This document shows positions 1 to 7,468 of a DNA stretch of 32,690 bases, piece by piece. The stretch is from Nocardiopsis sp. JB363. Its GTDB lineage: Bacteria > Actinomycetota > Actinomycetes > Streptosporangiales > Streptosporangiaceae. The DNA is taken from positions 1 to 32,690 of the forward strand of contig NZ_FRFF01000143.1 of assembly GCF_900143625.1 (NCBI RefSeq), read 5' to 3'. Below the pieces are notes generated by a model that saw only the letters and a program-made list of their open reading frames with translations, did no database searches and was not told the DNA's origin. The translations under genes were made by a program, and so were the position numbers. Each line of letters opens with the position of its first letter. The stretch's first letter is position 1.

Positions 1-45
1 CCACCTCTCTATTCGTCGGCAGCGTCTGTTGTGTTTAAGAGTCAG
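1..45 (+). other. Residual Illumina/Nextera adapter at contig end
   Basis: Bases 5-12 read CTCTCTAT, the i5 index known as S502/N502. Bases 13-26 match the constant TCGTCGGCAGCGTC of the Nextera read-1 adapter exactly. Bases 27-45 match the 19-bp Tn5 mosaic end except at positions 27, 29, 35 and 42, where A is replaced by T each time. Bases 1-4 (CCAC) resemble the end of the P5 oligo (ACAC). The order index, adapter, mosaic end is exactly that of a sequencing library. This is not genomic sequence, and the true genome starts near base 46. Confidence 0.93.
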
Positions 46-152
46 ACATACCACCACCCACCCCACAACCGGAGGGTTCTCGCCCCGAGGCCCACCACCG
101 GGAACCGACAACGGCCAGCGGGCCCGACAAAAGCAGACGGTCGAACAGGCGA

Positions 153-176
153 GCAAGTAGGCAAGTAGGCAAGTAG
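153..176. repeat. Three tandem copies of an 8-bp unit
   Basis: GCAAGTAG occurs three times head to tail (153-160, 161-168, 169-176), followed by a partial fourth copy GCAA. The surrounding stretch from 125 to 210 is rich in related GCxAG and CAGACG words. No gene is supported in bases 46-210. The repeat lies beside the contig end, so it could be a genuine microsatellite or could have contributed to the assembly break. Confidence 0.6.
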
Positions 177-210
177 GCAAACAAGCGGACAACCAGACGA
201 GCAGACAGAG

Positions 211-236
211 GCGGGGCCGAATGCTTCCGGCCCCGC
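211..236 (-). terminator. Hairpin terminator after metX
   Basis: GCGGGGCCG (211-219) and CGGCCCCGC (228-236) are perfect inverted repeats with an 8-base loop. They lie 9 bases beyond the metX stop codon. There is no clear U-tract, which is usual for high-GC actinobacterial terminators. It probably ends the metY-metX transcript. Confidence 0.75.
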
Positions 237-245
237 ATCAGCCCA

Positions 246-1391
246 CTAGTAGCCCTCTAGCAGCTCTTTTACCAGTGCGGACACCTGATCGGTCGCGATG
301 AGGAACCCGTCGTGCCCGTGAGGTGAGTCGATCACCCTCGCCCGGCCGGGGGCCGGGAGTTGGCGAGCGATCTCGTCCTGTTGGGTGAGCGGGTACAGGT
401 GGTCGCTGGTCACGCCCGCGACGATGGTCCGTTCGGGCATGCGAGCGAGCGCGGCGGGAACGCCACCACGCCCACGTCCGACGTCGTGCCCGTTCATCGC
501 TTCGGTGAGCAGCACGTAGCTGGCGGCGTCAAAGCGACCGACGAGCTTGCCCGCCTGGTGGTCCAGATAGGACTCCACGGCGTACCGGCCGCCTTCGGCG
601 GGGTCCTCGTCGCCTTGGGCGTCGCGGCCGAAGCGTGTGTCGATCTCTTCGGCGCCCCGGTAGGTGACGTGCGCGATACGGCGGGCCACGCCCAGTCCGT
701 CCACCGGGGCTCGGCCGGTGTCGTGGTAGTCGCCGCCGGCCCAGTAGGGGTCGACGCGGATCGCGCGCAGCTGTGGCGCGGCCCAGGCGATCTGCCAAGC
801 GGTGGTGGCCGCCGGGCAGGCCAGGATCAGGGCGCCACGAACCCGCTCGGGGTGGGTGATCGCCCATTCCAGGGCCCGCATGCCGCCCATGGATCCGCCG
901 ATGACCGCCGCCCAGGTGTCGATGCCGAGCTCGGCGGCCAGGTGTTCCTCGGCCCGGACGGTGTCGCGCAGGGTGATGCGCGGGAAGCGGCTTCCCCAGG
1001 GCCGCCCGTCGGGGGCGGTGGAGGAGGGACCGGTGCTTCCCTGACAGCCACCCAGGACGTTGGGGGCGACCACGTAGTAGCGGTCGGTGTCCAGGGCGAG
1101 TCCGGGGCCGACCACCCCTTCCCACCAGCCGGGGCTGAGGTGTCCCGGCCCGACGGGGCCGGTCACGTGGGCGTCTCCGGTCAGCGCGTGCAGGACGAGG
1201 ACGGCGTTGGTGCCCGAGGCGTTCGGGCTTCCCCAGGTCTGGTAGGCCAGGCGCACATCCGGTAGCCGGGTGCCCGACTCCAGTTCCAGGGGTTCTTCGA
1301 GGTGTACCCAGCGGCGTTCACCCACGGGGTCGCCCTCCCGCCACCCACCGTGGTGGGGGCGGGGGGCGGGAGTAGCGGACCGCTCGGTCAT
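246..1391 (-). CDS. metX: Homoserine O-acetyltransferase (MetX)
   Basis: This 381-residue cytoplasmic alpha/beta-hydrolase-fold enzyme acylates the hydroxyl of L-homoserine, activating it for sulfur transfer. Visible are the nucleophile elbow GGSMGG with Ser167, the catalytic Asp330 (in TSDHLYP) and His360 (in SPHGHDGF). Also present are the family stretches LVLHALTGDAH (about 66-75) and NVLGGCQGSTGPSS (about 111-124). The length is normal for the family. Its ATG overlaps the metY stop as ATGA, so the two genes are translationally coupled and supply consecutive steps of homocysteine synthesis. Acetyl versus succinyl donor cannot be settled by eye; acetyl is expected for actinobacterial MetX paired with MetY. 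Confidence 0.95.
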   Translation of the reverse strand: MTERSATPAPRPHHGGWREGDPVGERRWVHLEEPLELESGTRLPDVRLAYQTWGSPNASGTNAVLVLHALTGDAHVTGPVGPGHLSPGWWEGVVGPGLALDTDRYYVVAPNVLGGCQGSTGPSSTAPDGRPWGSRFPRITLRDTVRAEEHLAAELGIDTWAAVIGGSMGGMRALEWAITHPERVRGALILACPAATTAWQIAWAAPQLRAIRVDPYWAGGDYHDTGRAPVDGLGVARRIAHVTYRGAEEIDTRFGRDAQGDEDPAEGGRYAVESYLDHQAGKLVGRFDAASYVLLTEAMNGHDVGRGRGGVPAALARMPERTIVAGVTSDHLYPLTQQDEIARQLPAPGRARVIDSPHGHDGFLIATDQVSALVKELLEGY

Positions 1392-2704
1392 TGGTGGGCC
1401 TTGGCCGCCTGGAAGCCGAGTTCGAGGTCGGCTCGCAGGTCGTCGATGTTCTCCAGACCCACGGAGAGGCGGACCAGTCCGGGGGTGGCCCCGGCCGCGG
1501 CCTGCGCTTCGGGCGAGAGCTGGCTGTGCGTGGTGCTGGCCGGGTGCACGATCAGGCTGCGCACGTCACCGATGTTGACCAGCTGGCTGAACAGCACGGT
1601 GCCGTCGACGAAGGCGCGTCCGGCCTCCACTCCACCGCGCAGCTCGAAGGAGAGCACGGCTCCGGCGCCCTTGGGCAGGTACTTCTGTCCCCGCTCGTAG
1701 AAGGGGCTGGAGGGCAGGCCGGCGTAGTGGACACGCTCGACCTCATCGCGGGACTCCAGCCATTCGGCGAGCGCCTGGGTGTTGGCGACGTGCCGTTCCA
1801 TGCGCAGGGAGAGGGTCTCGATGCCCTGCAGGATGAGGAAGGAGTTGAACGGGGCGATGGCCGCACCGGTGTCGCGCAGCACCTGGACCCGCAGCTTGAC
1901 CGCGAAGGCGCCGGGGCCGAGGGCCTCCCAGTACTTGAGGCCGTGGTAGCTGGGGTCGGGCTCGACGAAACCGGGGAAGCGGTCGCCGTGGGCTCCGAAG
2001 TCGAAGGTACCGGCGTCCACGACCACGCCCGCGACGGTGGTGCCGTGACCGCCGAGGAACTTGGTGGCCGAGTGCACGACGATGTCGGCACCGTGCTCGA
2101 TCGGCCGTAGCAGGAAGGGCGTGGGGACGGTGTTGTCCACCATCAGCGGGACACCGACCTCGTGGGCGACGTCGGCGACGGCGCGCACGTCCAGGACGTT
2201 ACCGCTGGGGTTGGCGAGGCTCTCACCGAAGTAGAGCTTGGTCTCGGGGCGGGTGGCGGCGCGCCACGCCTCGGGGTCGTTCTGGTCCTCGACGAAGGTC
2301 ACCTCCACACCGAGCTTGGGCAGCGTGTGCTGGAAGAGGTTGTGGGTTCCGCCGTAGAGCAAAGGGCTGGAGACCACGTGGTCGCCGGCGCTGACGAGGT
2401 TGAAGATCGCGGCAGTGGTACCCGCCGAGCCCGAGGCGAAGGCGACCGCGCCGACACCGCCTTCCAGGGCGGCCAGGCGCTGTTCCAGCACGTCCTGCGT
2501 GGGGTTCATGATGCGGGTGTAGATGTTGCCCGGCTCGGCCAGGCTGAACAGGTCCGCCCCGTGCTGAGTGTCCCGGAAGACGTACGAGGTCGTCTGGTAG
2601 ATGGGCGTGGCCCGAGCGTTGGTGGTGGGGTCGGGTTCGGCCCCGGAGTGGATCTGCCGGGTCTCGAAGGACCAGGGCTGCTCGTTGGCGCTGTCGGTGC
2701 TCAA
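1388..2704 (-). CDS. metY: O-acetylhomoserine sulfhydrylase (MetY)
   Basis: This 438-residue PLP-dependent enzyme of the Cys/Met metabolism family converts O-acetylhomoserine and sulfide to homocysteine. The PLP lysine is Lys215 in HSATKFLGGHG. Other family marks are YTRIMNPTQ (about 62-70), FASGSAGTTAA (about 89-99) and the C-terminal VGLENIDDL motif. The start is TTG at 2704, preceded by GGAG about eight bases upstream (TAGGAGCCCGTAC); no better upstream start exists. It is first in an operon with metX. The 125-bp region upstream (2705-2829) holds the presumed promoter. I could not recognise a SAM riboswitch there, and a weak TAGCCT -10 candidate near 2755-2762 is the best I can offer. Confidence 0.95.
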   Translation of the reverse strand: MSTDSANEQPWSFETRQIHSGAEPDPTTNARATPIYQTTSYVFRDTQHGADLFSLAEPGNIYTRIMNPTQDVLEQRLAALEGGVGAVAFASGSAGTTAAIFNLVSAGDHVVSSPLLYGGTHNLFQHTLPKLGVEVTFVEDQNDPEAWRAATRPETKLYFGESLANPSGNVLDVRAVADVAHEVGVPLMVDNTVPTPFLLRPIEHGADIVVHSATKFLGGHGTTVAGVVVDAGTFDFGAHGDRFPGFVEPDPSYHGLKYWEALGPGAFAVKLRVQVLRDTGAAIAPFNSFLILQGIETLSLRMERHVANTQALAEWLESRDEVERVHYAGLPSSPFYERGQKYLPKGAGAVLSFELRGGVEAGRAFVDGTVLFSQLVNIGDVRSLIVHPASTTHSQLSPEAQAAAGATPGLVRLSVGLENIDDLRADLELGFQAAKAHQ

Positions 2705-2829
2705 GTACGGGCTCCTACAAAAAGCAGACTGAAAGAGTAGGGAATCATCGCGAGGCTAGCATCGACACCGGTCAGGTGGCCAGTAATCACACAAAGTCCG
2801 CAGTGTTCTCCTCCTGTGACGATACGCAC

Positions 2830-3570
2830 TCAGGTGCGGTCGGCGCTGACGAGTAGATAGGGGATGGCGAGGAACAGACGCCCCGAAACCGCGCGCGCAC
2901 GCTGTTCGGCGACCCACTTCTCCGCCTGTCGCGGGCTCAACGCCCCGGCGTCTCGTGCTCGGGAGGCCAACCCGGTGAGCATCGGCACCGCCGTGTCGTC
3001 GGTGAACACCGCCATGGCGCCCTCCGCCTCGATCCCGGTGAACCCGGCCGCGCGCAGCAGTTCCGGCTGGCGGCGGGGCGCACTCGGGTCAGGCATCGCT
3101 CGGGCGTTGGCGTGGACCAGCGTCCGCGTGAGTTCGGTGTCGTCGGCGGCGATCATGAACGCGTCCCAGTCCTGCCCGACCAGTACCAGGCGACCTCCGG
3201 GTGCCAGGACCCGGTGGGCCTCGGCCAGGGCGCGCTCGGGTTCGCGGATGGCGTGGAAGACGCGTTCGGCCCGGTATCCACGCGCGGCACCGTCGGGCAG
3301 AAGCAGACTGTTGGCGTCGGCCATGGCGAACTCGGACTCGGGGTGCCGGTCCCGTGCCGTCTGGAGCATGACCGGGTCGATGTCGAAACCGACGGCCCGT
3401 GCCCCCTCCGCCCGCATCTCGGCCACCGCCGTCCCGCCGCCGCAGCCCACGTCCAAGACGGTGTCACCCGGCCGGTAACCGAGGAGTCCACGCACTCGGG
3501 CACGCAGCGCGAGCGCGTCGGGGCGCCGTTCGGCCTTGTCCAGGCGAGCGAGGAGCTCGGGGGTGTCCAT
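2830..3570 (-). CDS. Class I SAM-dependent methyltransferase
   Basis: The protein is 246 residues. The SAM-binding motif I, VLDVGCGGGTAV, lies at about 38-49, an acidic residue follows in GFDIDP, and HRVLAPGGRLVLVG is the post-I region typical of the UbiE/Methyltransf_11 group. The substrate is unknown. I chose the ATG at 3570 because GAGAGG lies about 10 bases upstream. The open frame runs further to 3822, but that extension overlaps the regulator gene and has no ribosome site. The start lies 32 bases after the stop of the BTAD regulator on the same strand, so the two are probably co-transcribed. The methyltransferase could act on a secondary metabolite or a drug. Confidence 0.8.
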   Translation of the reverse strand: MDTPELLARLDKAERRPDALALRARVRGLLGYRPGDTVLDVGCGGGTAVAEMRAEGARAVGFDIDPVMLQTARDRHPESEFAMADANSLLLPDGAARGYRAERVFHAIREPERALAEAHRVLAPGGRLVLVGQDWDAFMIAADDTELTRTLVHANARAMPDPSAPRRQPELLRAAGFTGIEAEGAMAVFTDDTAVPMLTGLASRARDAGALSPRQAEKWVAEQRARAVSGRLFLAIPYLLVSADRT

Positions 3571-3602
3571 GGGTGCACATCCTCTCAGGTGGGCCTTCGG
3601 GA

Positions 3603-6600
3603 TCAGCGGCCGGCATCGCCGATCAGGGCGGCGACCACCTGTGGCAGGGCACTCTCCCGGCCCTCTCGTAGCGCCTCTTCGAAGACCGTTTCTCCCAGTT
3701 CGGCGCACAGCAGCGTTTCGATGCGGTCGACGTCGCCGCGTTCGGCGGCGGGCATGGGCGCCCCGGAGTCCTCGCGTGCCCGGGTCGCGGTGCCCAGCAA
3801 ACGAGCCGACTCCTCCAAGCATCCGAGGAGCGTGTGCGCACCGGCGATTCCCTCCAGCGCCAGGGCCATGGCCCGGGTGTCCTCGGTGCCGTGGGCCGCG
3901 ATCAGGCCCTCGGTGTGCAGGCGCAGCGCCTCATCGGCGTCCCCGCGCAACTCCGCGACGAACCCCAGTTCGGACAGGGTCAGCGCGGTGCCCGGCCACC
4001 ACTCCACCCGCCGCGACCAGTCCACCAATTCGGTCAGGTAGGCCTCTGCCTCGTCGAGGTGTCCCCTGCGGCGGGCGGACAGCGCCAACCCCATCTGAGG
4101 GTGCTGGCGTTCGGCGATACCGCCCTGGCCCCGGACCAGGTCGGCCGACCGGCGGTGGAGCGCGTCTGCGCGGTCCAGATCGCCCTCCAACAGGGCCAGC
4201 CGGCCCAGCCCGGACAGCGAACCGGCGACCTCCACCGTCAGGTCCAGCTCCTCGGCGGCGGCCAGGGCGGCCTCGTGCAGTCGTCGGGAATGCCCGTACT
4301 CGCCCCGGATCTCGGCGAGGACCGCCAGGACCCCGCGGGCGTTCATCCGCCCCCAGGAGTCGCCGAGCCGCTCGAACAGGTCGAGCGCCTCGCGGCCCTG
4401 CCCTTCGGCGTGGGCGAGATCGCCGCGCCCCAGGGTGTGGGAGGCCTGGGCGACCAGCGCGGCGGCCAGCCCCCAGTCGTCACCGTGTTCACAGAAGACG
4501 TCCGGCGCCTGGTCGACGAGTTCCTCACTGACCTCCTGATCGCCCCGGCTCTGCAGGGCGATTCCGAGCGTCAACGCCAGTCGGGCCCGGCTCAGGTCCG
4601 CCTCCGGGCCGGCCTTGAGGGCGGCGCGGGCCTGTTGGGCGTGGTCGTGGCCGGTGCCGTTGAGGATCTCGAACACCGTGCCGCCGGCCTCGATCGTCGC
4701 TTGGAGCTCGGGGTGGGCGTCGGCGCCGTGGACCGTGCGGACCAGGGTGAGAACGCGCTGTCCTTCCCGGTAGCGACCGCGCAGGAACCAGTACCAGGTC
4801 AGGCCGCCCGCTGTCTCCAGGGCGGTCTCCGCGTCGCCGACGGCGACGGCGTGGTCCACAGCCGCGTACAGGTTCGCCGCTTCGGCGTCCAGGCGCCGGA
4901 TACCCCGCCCTTGGCCCGGGCCGAAGAGGGTGGCGTGCTGTTCCTCGGCCAGGCGGGAGAAGTGGCGGGCGTGCCGGTCCCTGAGCGTGCGGGTCTCCCC
5001 CGCCTCCGCCAGACGCGCGCGGGCGTAGTCGGCGATGGACTCCAGCAGGTGGTGGCGGATTTCGTCGGTGCACGGGTCGACGGTGGCGGCCACCAGGGAG
5101 CGGTCGACCAGACGGGTGAGGGGGTCGAGCACATCGTGGTCGGGGTCGGCACAGACCGCCTCGGCGTCCTCGGGGTGCCAGCCGCCGGTGAACACCGACA
5201 GGCGGCGCAGCAGGACCCGTTCCCGCTCGTCGAGGAGGTCCCAGCTCCAGTCGATCATGGCGCGCAGGGTGCGCTGGCGCGGGGGCAGGTGGCGCTGGGC
5301 GGTGGCCAGGAGCCGGAAACGATCGTCCAGGCGGCACAGCACCCCGTGCACGCCCAGGGCCCGGATCCGAGTGGCGGCCAGCTCCAGGGCGAGGGGGATG
5401 CCGTCGAGTCGGCGGGTGAGTCGGGCGACGTCGGGGGCGTTGGCCTCGGTGAGCTCGAACCCGGGACCGGCCGCGCGGGCGCGCGCCACGAAGAGTCGTA
5501 CGGCGGCGTACTCGTGCGCTTCGGCGGGGTCGGAACCGGACGGGGGCACGGGCAGCGGGCCGACCGGGTGCAGGTGTTCGCCGGGCACCCCGAGGGGTTC
5601 GCGGCTGGTGGCGAGGACGCGCAGGTCGGGCAGGCGGGCGAGCAGGTGGGCGGCCAGGTCACCGATCGGTTCCAGGAGGTGTTCGCAGTTGTCGAGCACC
5701 AGGAGGGTGTCCTGGCCGGTCAGTCCGCGTACGAGGCGTTCACGGGTCTCGCCCTCGCCCTCGTCCCGGAGGCCGAGGGTGCGGGCGAGGACCTCGGCCG
5801 GGTCGGCTCCCCTGGCGTGCGCGGCGTACTCGACCATGTGGGTGTCCCCGTCGAGTTCGTGGGCCAGGGCGGTGGCCAGGCGGGTCTTGCCGACCCCACC
5901 GAACCCGGTGAGGGTGACCAGTCGTTCGTGGGCCAACAGGGACCGGATCCGGCTCAGGTCGTCCTCTCGCCCCAGCATCTCGGTGAGGGGTCGGGGCAGC
6001 CGTCGTCGAGGGACCCCGCCACCGCCGGATTCCTGGCGGAGGATGCGTGTGTGCAGGTCGGCGACCTCGGGGTCGGGGTCCACGCCCAACTCCTCACGAA
6101 GTCCGCGCGCCAGGTCCGCGAAGAGGCGCAGGGCCTCGGCCCGACGTCCGTCCTCGTTCAGGGCACGCATCCGGGTTACGACCAGGCGCTCGCGCAGGGG
6201 ATTCTCCGCCAGCGGTTCGCTCAGGTCCCGCGCGACCTGCCGGTGTTCACCCAGGTCGAGGCGGGCCAGGGCGTACTCCTCGATGGCGGTGAGCCATTCC
6301 TGTTCAAGACGCGCCCGAGCGGGTTCGGTGAACGTCTCGTCCGCGAGGTCGGCCAGAGCCGGACCGCGCCACAGCTCCAGGGCCCGGGCGAACAGTCCGG
6401 CGCGTGAACCCGGGTTCTCGTCGGCGCGGGCCCGGGCGACCAGCACCTGGAACCGTTCGGCGTCCACCGCTTGCTCGGCCGTGTGGAGCAGGTAGCCGGC
6501 CGAGCGGAAGCGGACCCGCTCCCCCGCGTCGGGTTCGGCGGCCGACAGGGCGCTGCGCAACGCCCACACCTTGCGTTGCAGGGCCCGGTCGGGTCGCAGC

Positions 6601-6770
6601 GGCGCGTCGCCGAACCCCCACAGGTGGTCGACCAGGGTGTCCACCGGAACCGGGCGTCCGCGGGCCAGAAGGAGGGCACCCAGCAGGACGCGCACCTTGC
6701 GTTCGGGGACGTCGACGGAGGCACCGTCGTCGGTCCGGACGATGAGTGACCCGAGCACACCGAAACGCAT
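3603..6770 (-). CDS. AfsR/SARP-type BTAD regulator with NB-ARC ATPase and TPRs
   Basis: The protein is 1055 residues and looks like a large transcriptional activator. Residues 1-95 form the winged-helix OmpR-type DNA-binding domain (starting MRFGVLGSL, with a basic recognition region near 60-75). Residues 100-245 are the bacterial transcriptional activation domain. An NB-ARC/STAND ATPase follows, with Walker A GFGGVGKT at 289-296 and Walker B-like LLVLDNCEHLL near 356-366. The C-terminal third, from about 600, is Ala/Leu-rich helical TPR-like repeats. Known relatives are AfsR-type regulators of secondary metabolism. The gene diverges from an FMN reductase and MFS gene across 98 bp that carries a direct repeat suited to this DNA-binding fold. 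The start ATG at 6770 follows GGTGAG. Confidence 0.88.
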   Translation of the reverse strand: MRFGVLGSLIVRTDDGASVDVPERKVRVLLGALLLARGRPVPVDTLVDHLWGFGDAPLRPDRALQRKVWALRSALSAAEPDAGERVRFRSAGYLLHTAEQAVDAERFQVLVARARADENPGSRAGLFARALELWRGPALADLADETFTEPARARLEQEWLTAIEEYALARLDLGEHRQVARDLSEPLAENPLRERLVVTRMRALNEDGRRAEALRLFADLARGLREELGVDPDPEVADLHTRILRQESGGGGVPRRRLPRPLTEMLGREDDLSRIRSLLAHERLVTLTGFGGVGKTRLATALAHELDGDTHMVEYAAHARGADPAEVLARTLGLRDEGEGETRERLVRGLTGQDTLLVLDNCEHLLEPIGDLAAHLLARLPDLRVLATSREPLGVPGEHLHPVGPLPVPPSGSDPAEAHEYAAVRLFVARARAAGPGFELTEANAPDVARLTRRLDGIPLALELAATRIRALGVHGVLCRLDDRFRLLATAQRHLPPRQRTLRAMIDWSWDLLDERERVLLRRLSVFTGGWHPEDAEAVCADPDHDVLDPLTRLVDRSLVAATVDPCTDEIRHHLLESIADYARARLAEAGETRTLRDRHARHFSRLAEEQHATLFGPGQGRGIRRLDAEAANLYAAVDHAVAVGDAETALETAGGLTWYWFLRGRYREGQRVLTLVRTVHGADAHPELQATIEAGGTVFEILNGTGHDHAQQARAALKAGPEADLSRARLALTLGIALQSRGDQEVSEELVDQAPDVFCEHGDDWGLAAALVAQASHTLGRGDLAHAEGQGREALDLFERLGDSWGRMNARGVLAVLAEIRGEYGHSRRLHEAALAAAEELDLTVEVAGSLSGLGRLALLEGDLDRADALHRRSADLVRGQGGIAERQHPQMGLALSARRRGHLDEAEAYLTELVDWSRRVEWWPGTALTLSELGFVAELRGDADEALRLHTEGLIAAHGTEDTRAMALALEGIAGAHTLLGCLEESARLLGTATRAREDSGAPMPAAERGDVDRIETLLCAELGETVFEEALREGRESALPQVVAALIGDAGR

Positions 6771-6813
6771 GCACTCACCGTACCGAGTGCGAGGCGAGGG
6801 TGTTCCGAGTGCG
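6771..6813. promoter_or_regulatory. Direct repeat at 22-bp spacing, candidate BTAD-regulator operator
   Basis: CCGAGTGCG occurs at 6783-6791 and again at 6805-6813, exactly 22 bp apart (two helical turns). The first copy is also the right half of an inverted repeat, GCACTC (6771-6776) with GAGTGC (6785-6790). SARP/AfsR winged-helix proteins are known to bind direct repeats spaced 11 or 22 bp apart. The site sits in the divergent gap between such a regulator and the reductase-MFS pair. A role as operator is an inference. Confidence 0.45.
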
Positions 6814-6868
6814 GCACCGCCGAGGGTGGACGCGACCGACCGAGAAAGCGAGAAGGAGTGTGGTGACC

Positions 6869-7453
6869 ATGGGGTCGCTCAGGATGATCGTCATCGTCGG
6901 CAGTGTGCGCGAGGGCCGGTTCGGGCCCACCCCGGCCCGGTGGTTCGTGCGGCTGGCCCGAGCCCACCTCGACTGGGAGGTGGAGGTGGTCGACCTCGCC
7001 GACGTGGACCTGCCGCTGCGCATGGTGGAGGAGTCCCCGCTGCCACCGCACGTCGCGGAGCTGGGACCGCGTCTGGCGGCGGCCGACGCGTTCGTCGTCG
7101 TCACGCCCGAGTACAACCGGAGTTTCCCCGCCTCGGTGAAGAACGCTGTCGACTGGTTCCACGACGAGTGGGCGGCCAAGCCGGTGGGGTTCGTGTCCTA
7201 CGGCGGGATCTCCGGGGGCGCCCACGCGGTGCAGCAGCTGCGTCCGGTCTTCGGGGAGCTGTGCGCGGTCACGATGCGCGACGCCGTCCACTTCGCCGAC
7301 TTCTGGGAACTGTTCGACGCCGCCGGCGACTGGCCCGCGGACGACGAGCGGAGCAAAGGTTCGGCGCAGGCCGCCCACGGCATGCTCGACCAGCTCACCT
7401 GGTGGGCGCACGCGCTGCGCGATCGTCGTTCCCGCACCCCGCATCCCGCCTGA
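6869..7453 (+). CDS. NADPH-dependent FMN reductase family protein
   Basis: This 194-residue flavodoxin-like protein reduces FMN, quinones or similar acceptors with NAD(P)H in the family. The FMN phosphate loop is IVGSVREGRFGPTPA near 9-23. The second cofactor motif, TPEYNRSFPASVKNAVDW, lies in the middle third, followed by FVSYGGISGGAHA. I chose the ATG at 6869 because AAGGAG (6853-6858) lies 10 bases upstream; GTG codons at 6860 and 6863 are alternatives. It is followed after 15 bases by an MFS transporter on the same strand, so the two probably form one transcript. The physiological substrate is not evident. Confidence 0.85.
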   Translation: MGSLRMIVIVGSVREGRFGPTPARWFVRLARAHLDWEVEVVDLADVDLPLRMVEESPLPPHVAELGPRLAAADAFVVVTPEYNRSFPASVKNAVDWFHDEWAAKPVGFVSYGGISGGAHAVQQLRPVFGELCAVTMRDAVHFADFWELFDAAGDWPADDERSKGSAQAAHGMLDQLTWWAHALRDRRSRTPHPA

Positions 7454-7468
7454 CCCGGAAGGCGAACC

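Noticed and set aside
35..238. 67-codon minus-strand open frame
   Set aside because: It starts in the terminator hairpin, crosses the tandem repeat and runs into adapter sequence; no ribosome site or protein family is seen.
2705..2829. SAM riboswitch before metY
   Set aside because: I looked for SAM-I, SAM-II and SAM-IV cores in this 125-bp gap and found none of their conserved blocks. A covariance-model search would be decisive.
2826..2840. Short hairpin CGCAC-TCAG-GTGCG at the methyltransferase stop
   Set aside because: The stem is only 5 bp and overlaps the stop codon; too weak to call a terminator.
3571..3822. N-terminal extension of the methyltransferase frame
   Set aside because: It lies within the regulator gene, is Arg-rich shadow sequence, and the ATG at 3570 has a good ribosome site.
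3834..6407. 857-codon plus-strand open frame opposite the regulator
   Set aside because: High-GC shadow of the BTAD regulator; Gly/Val/Gln-rich with no domain, while the minus strand has clear Walker and winged-helix motifs.
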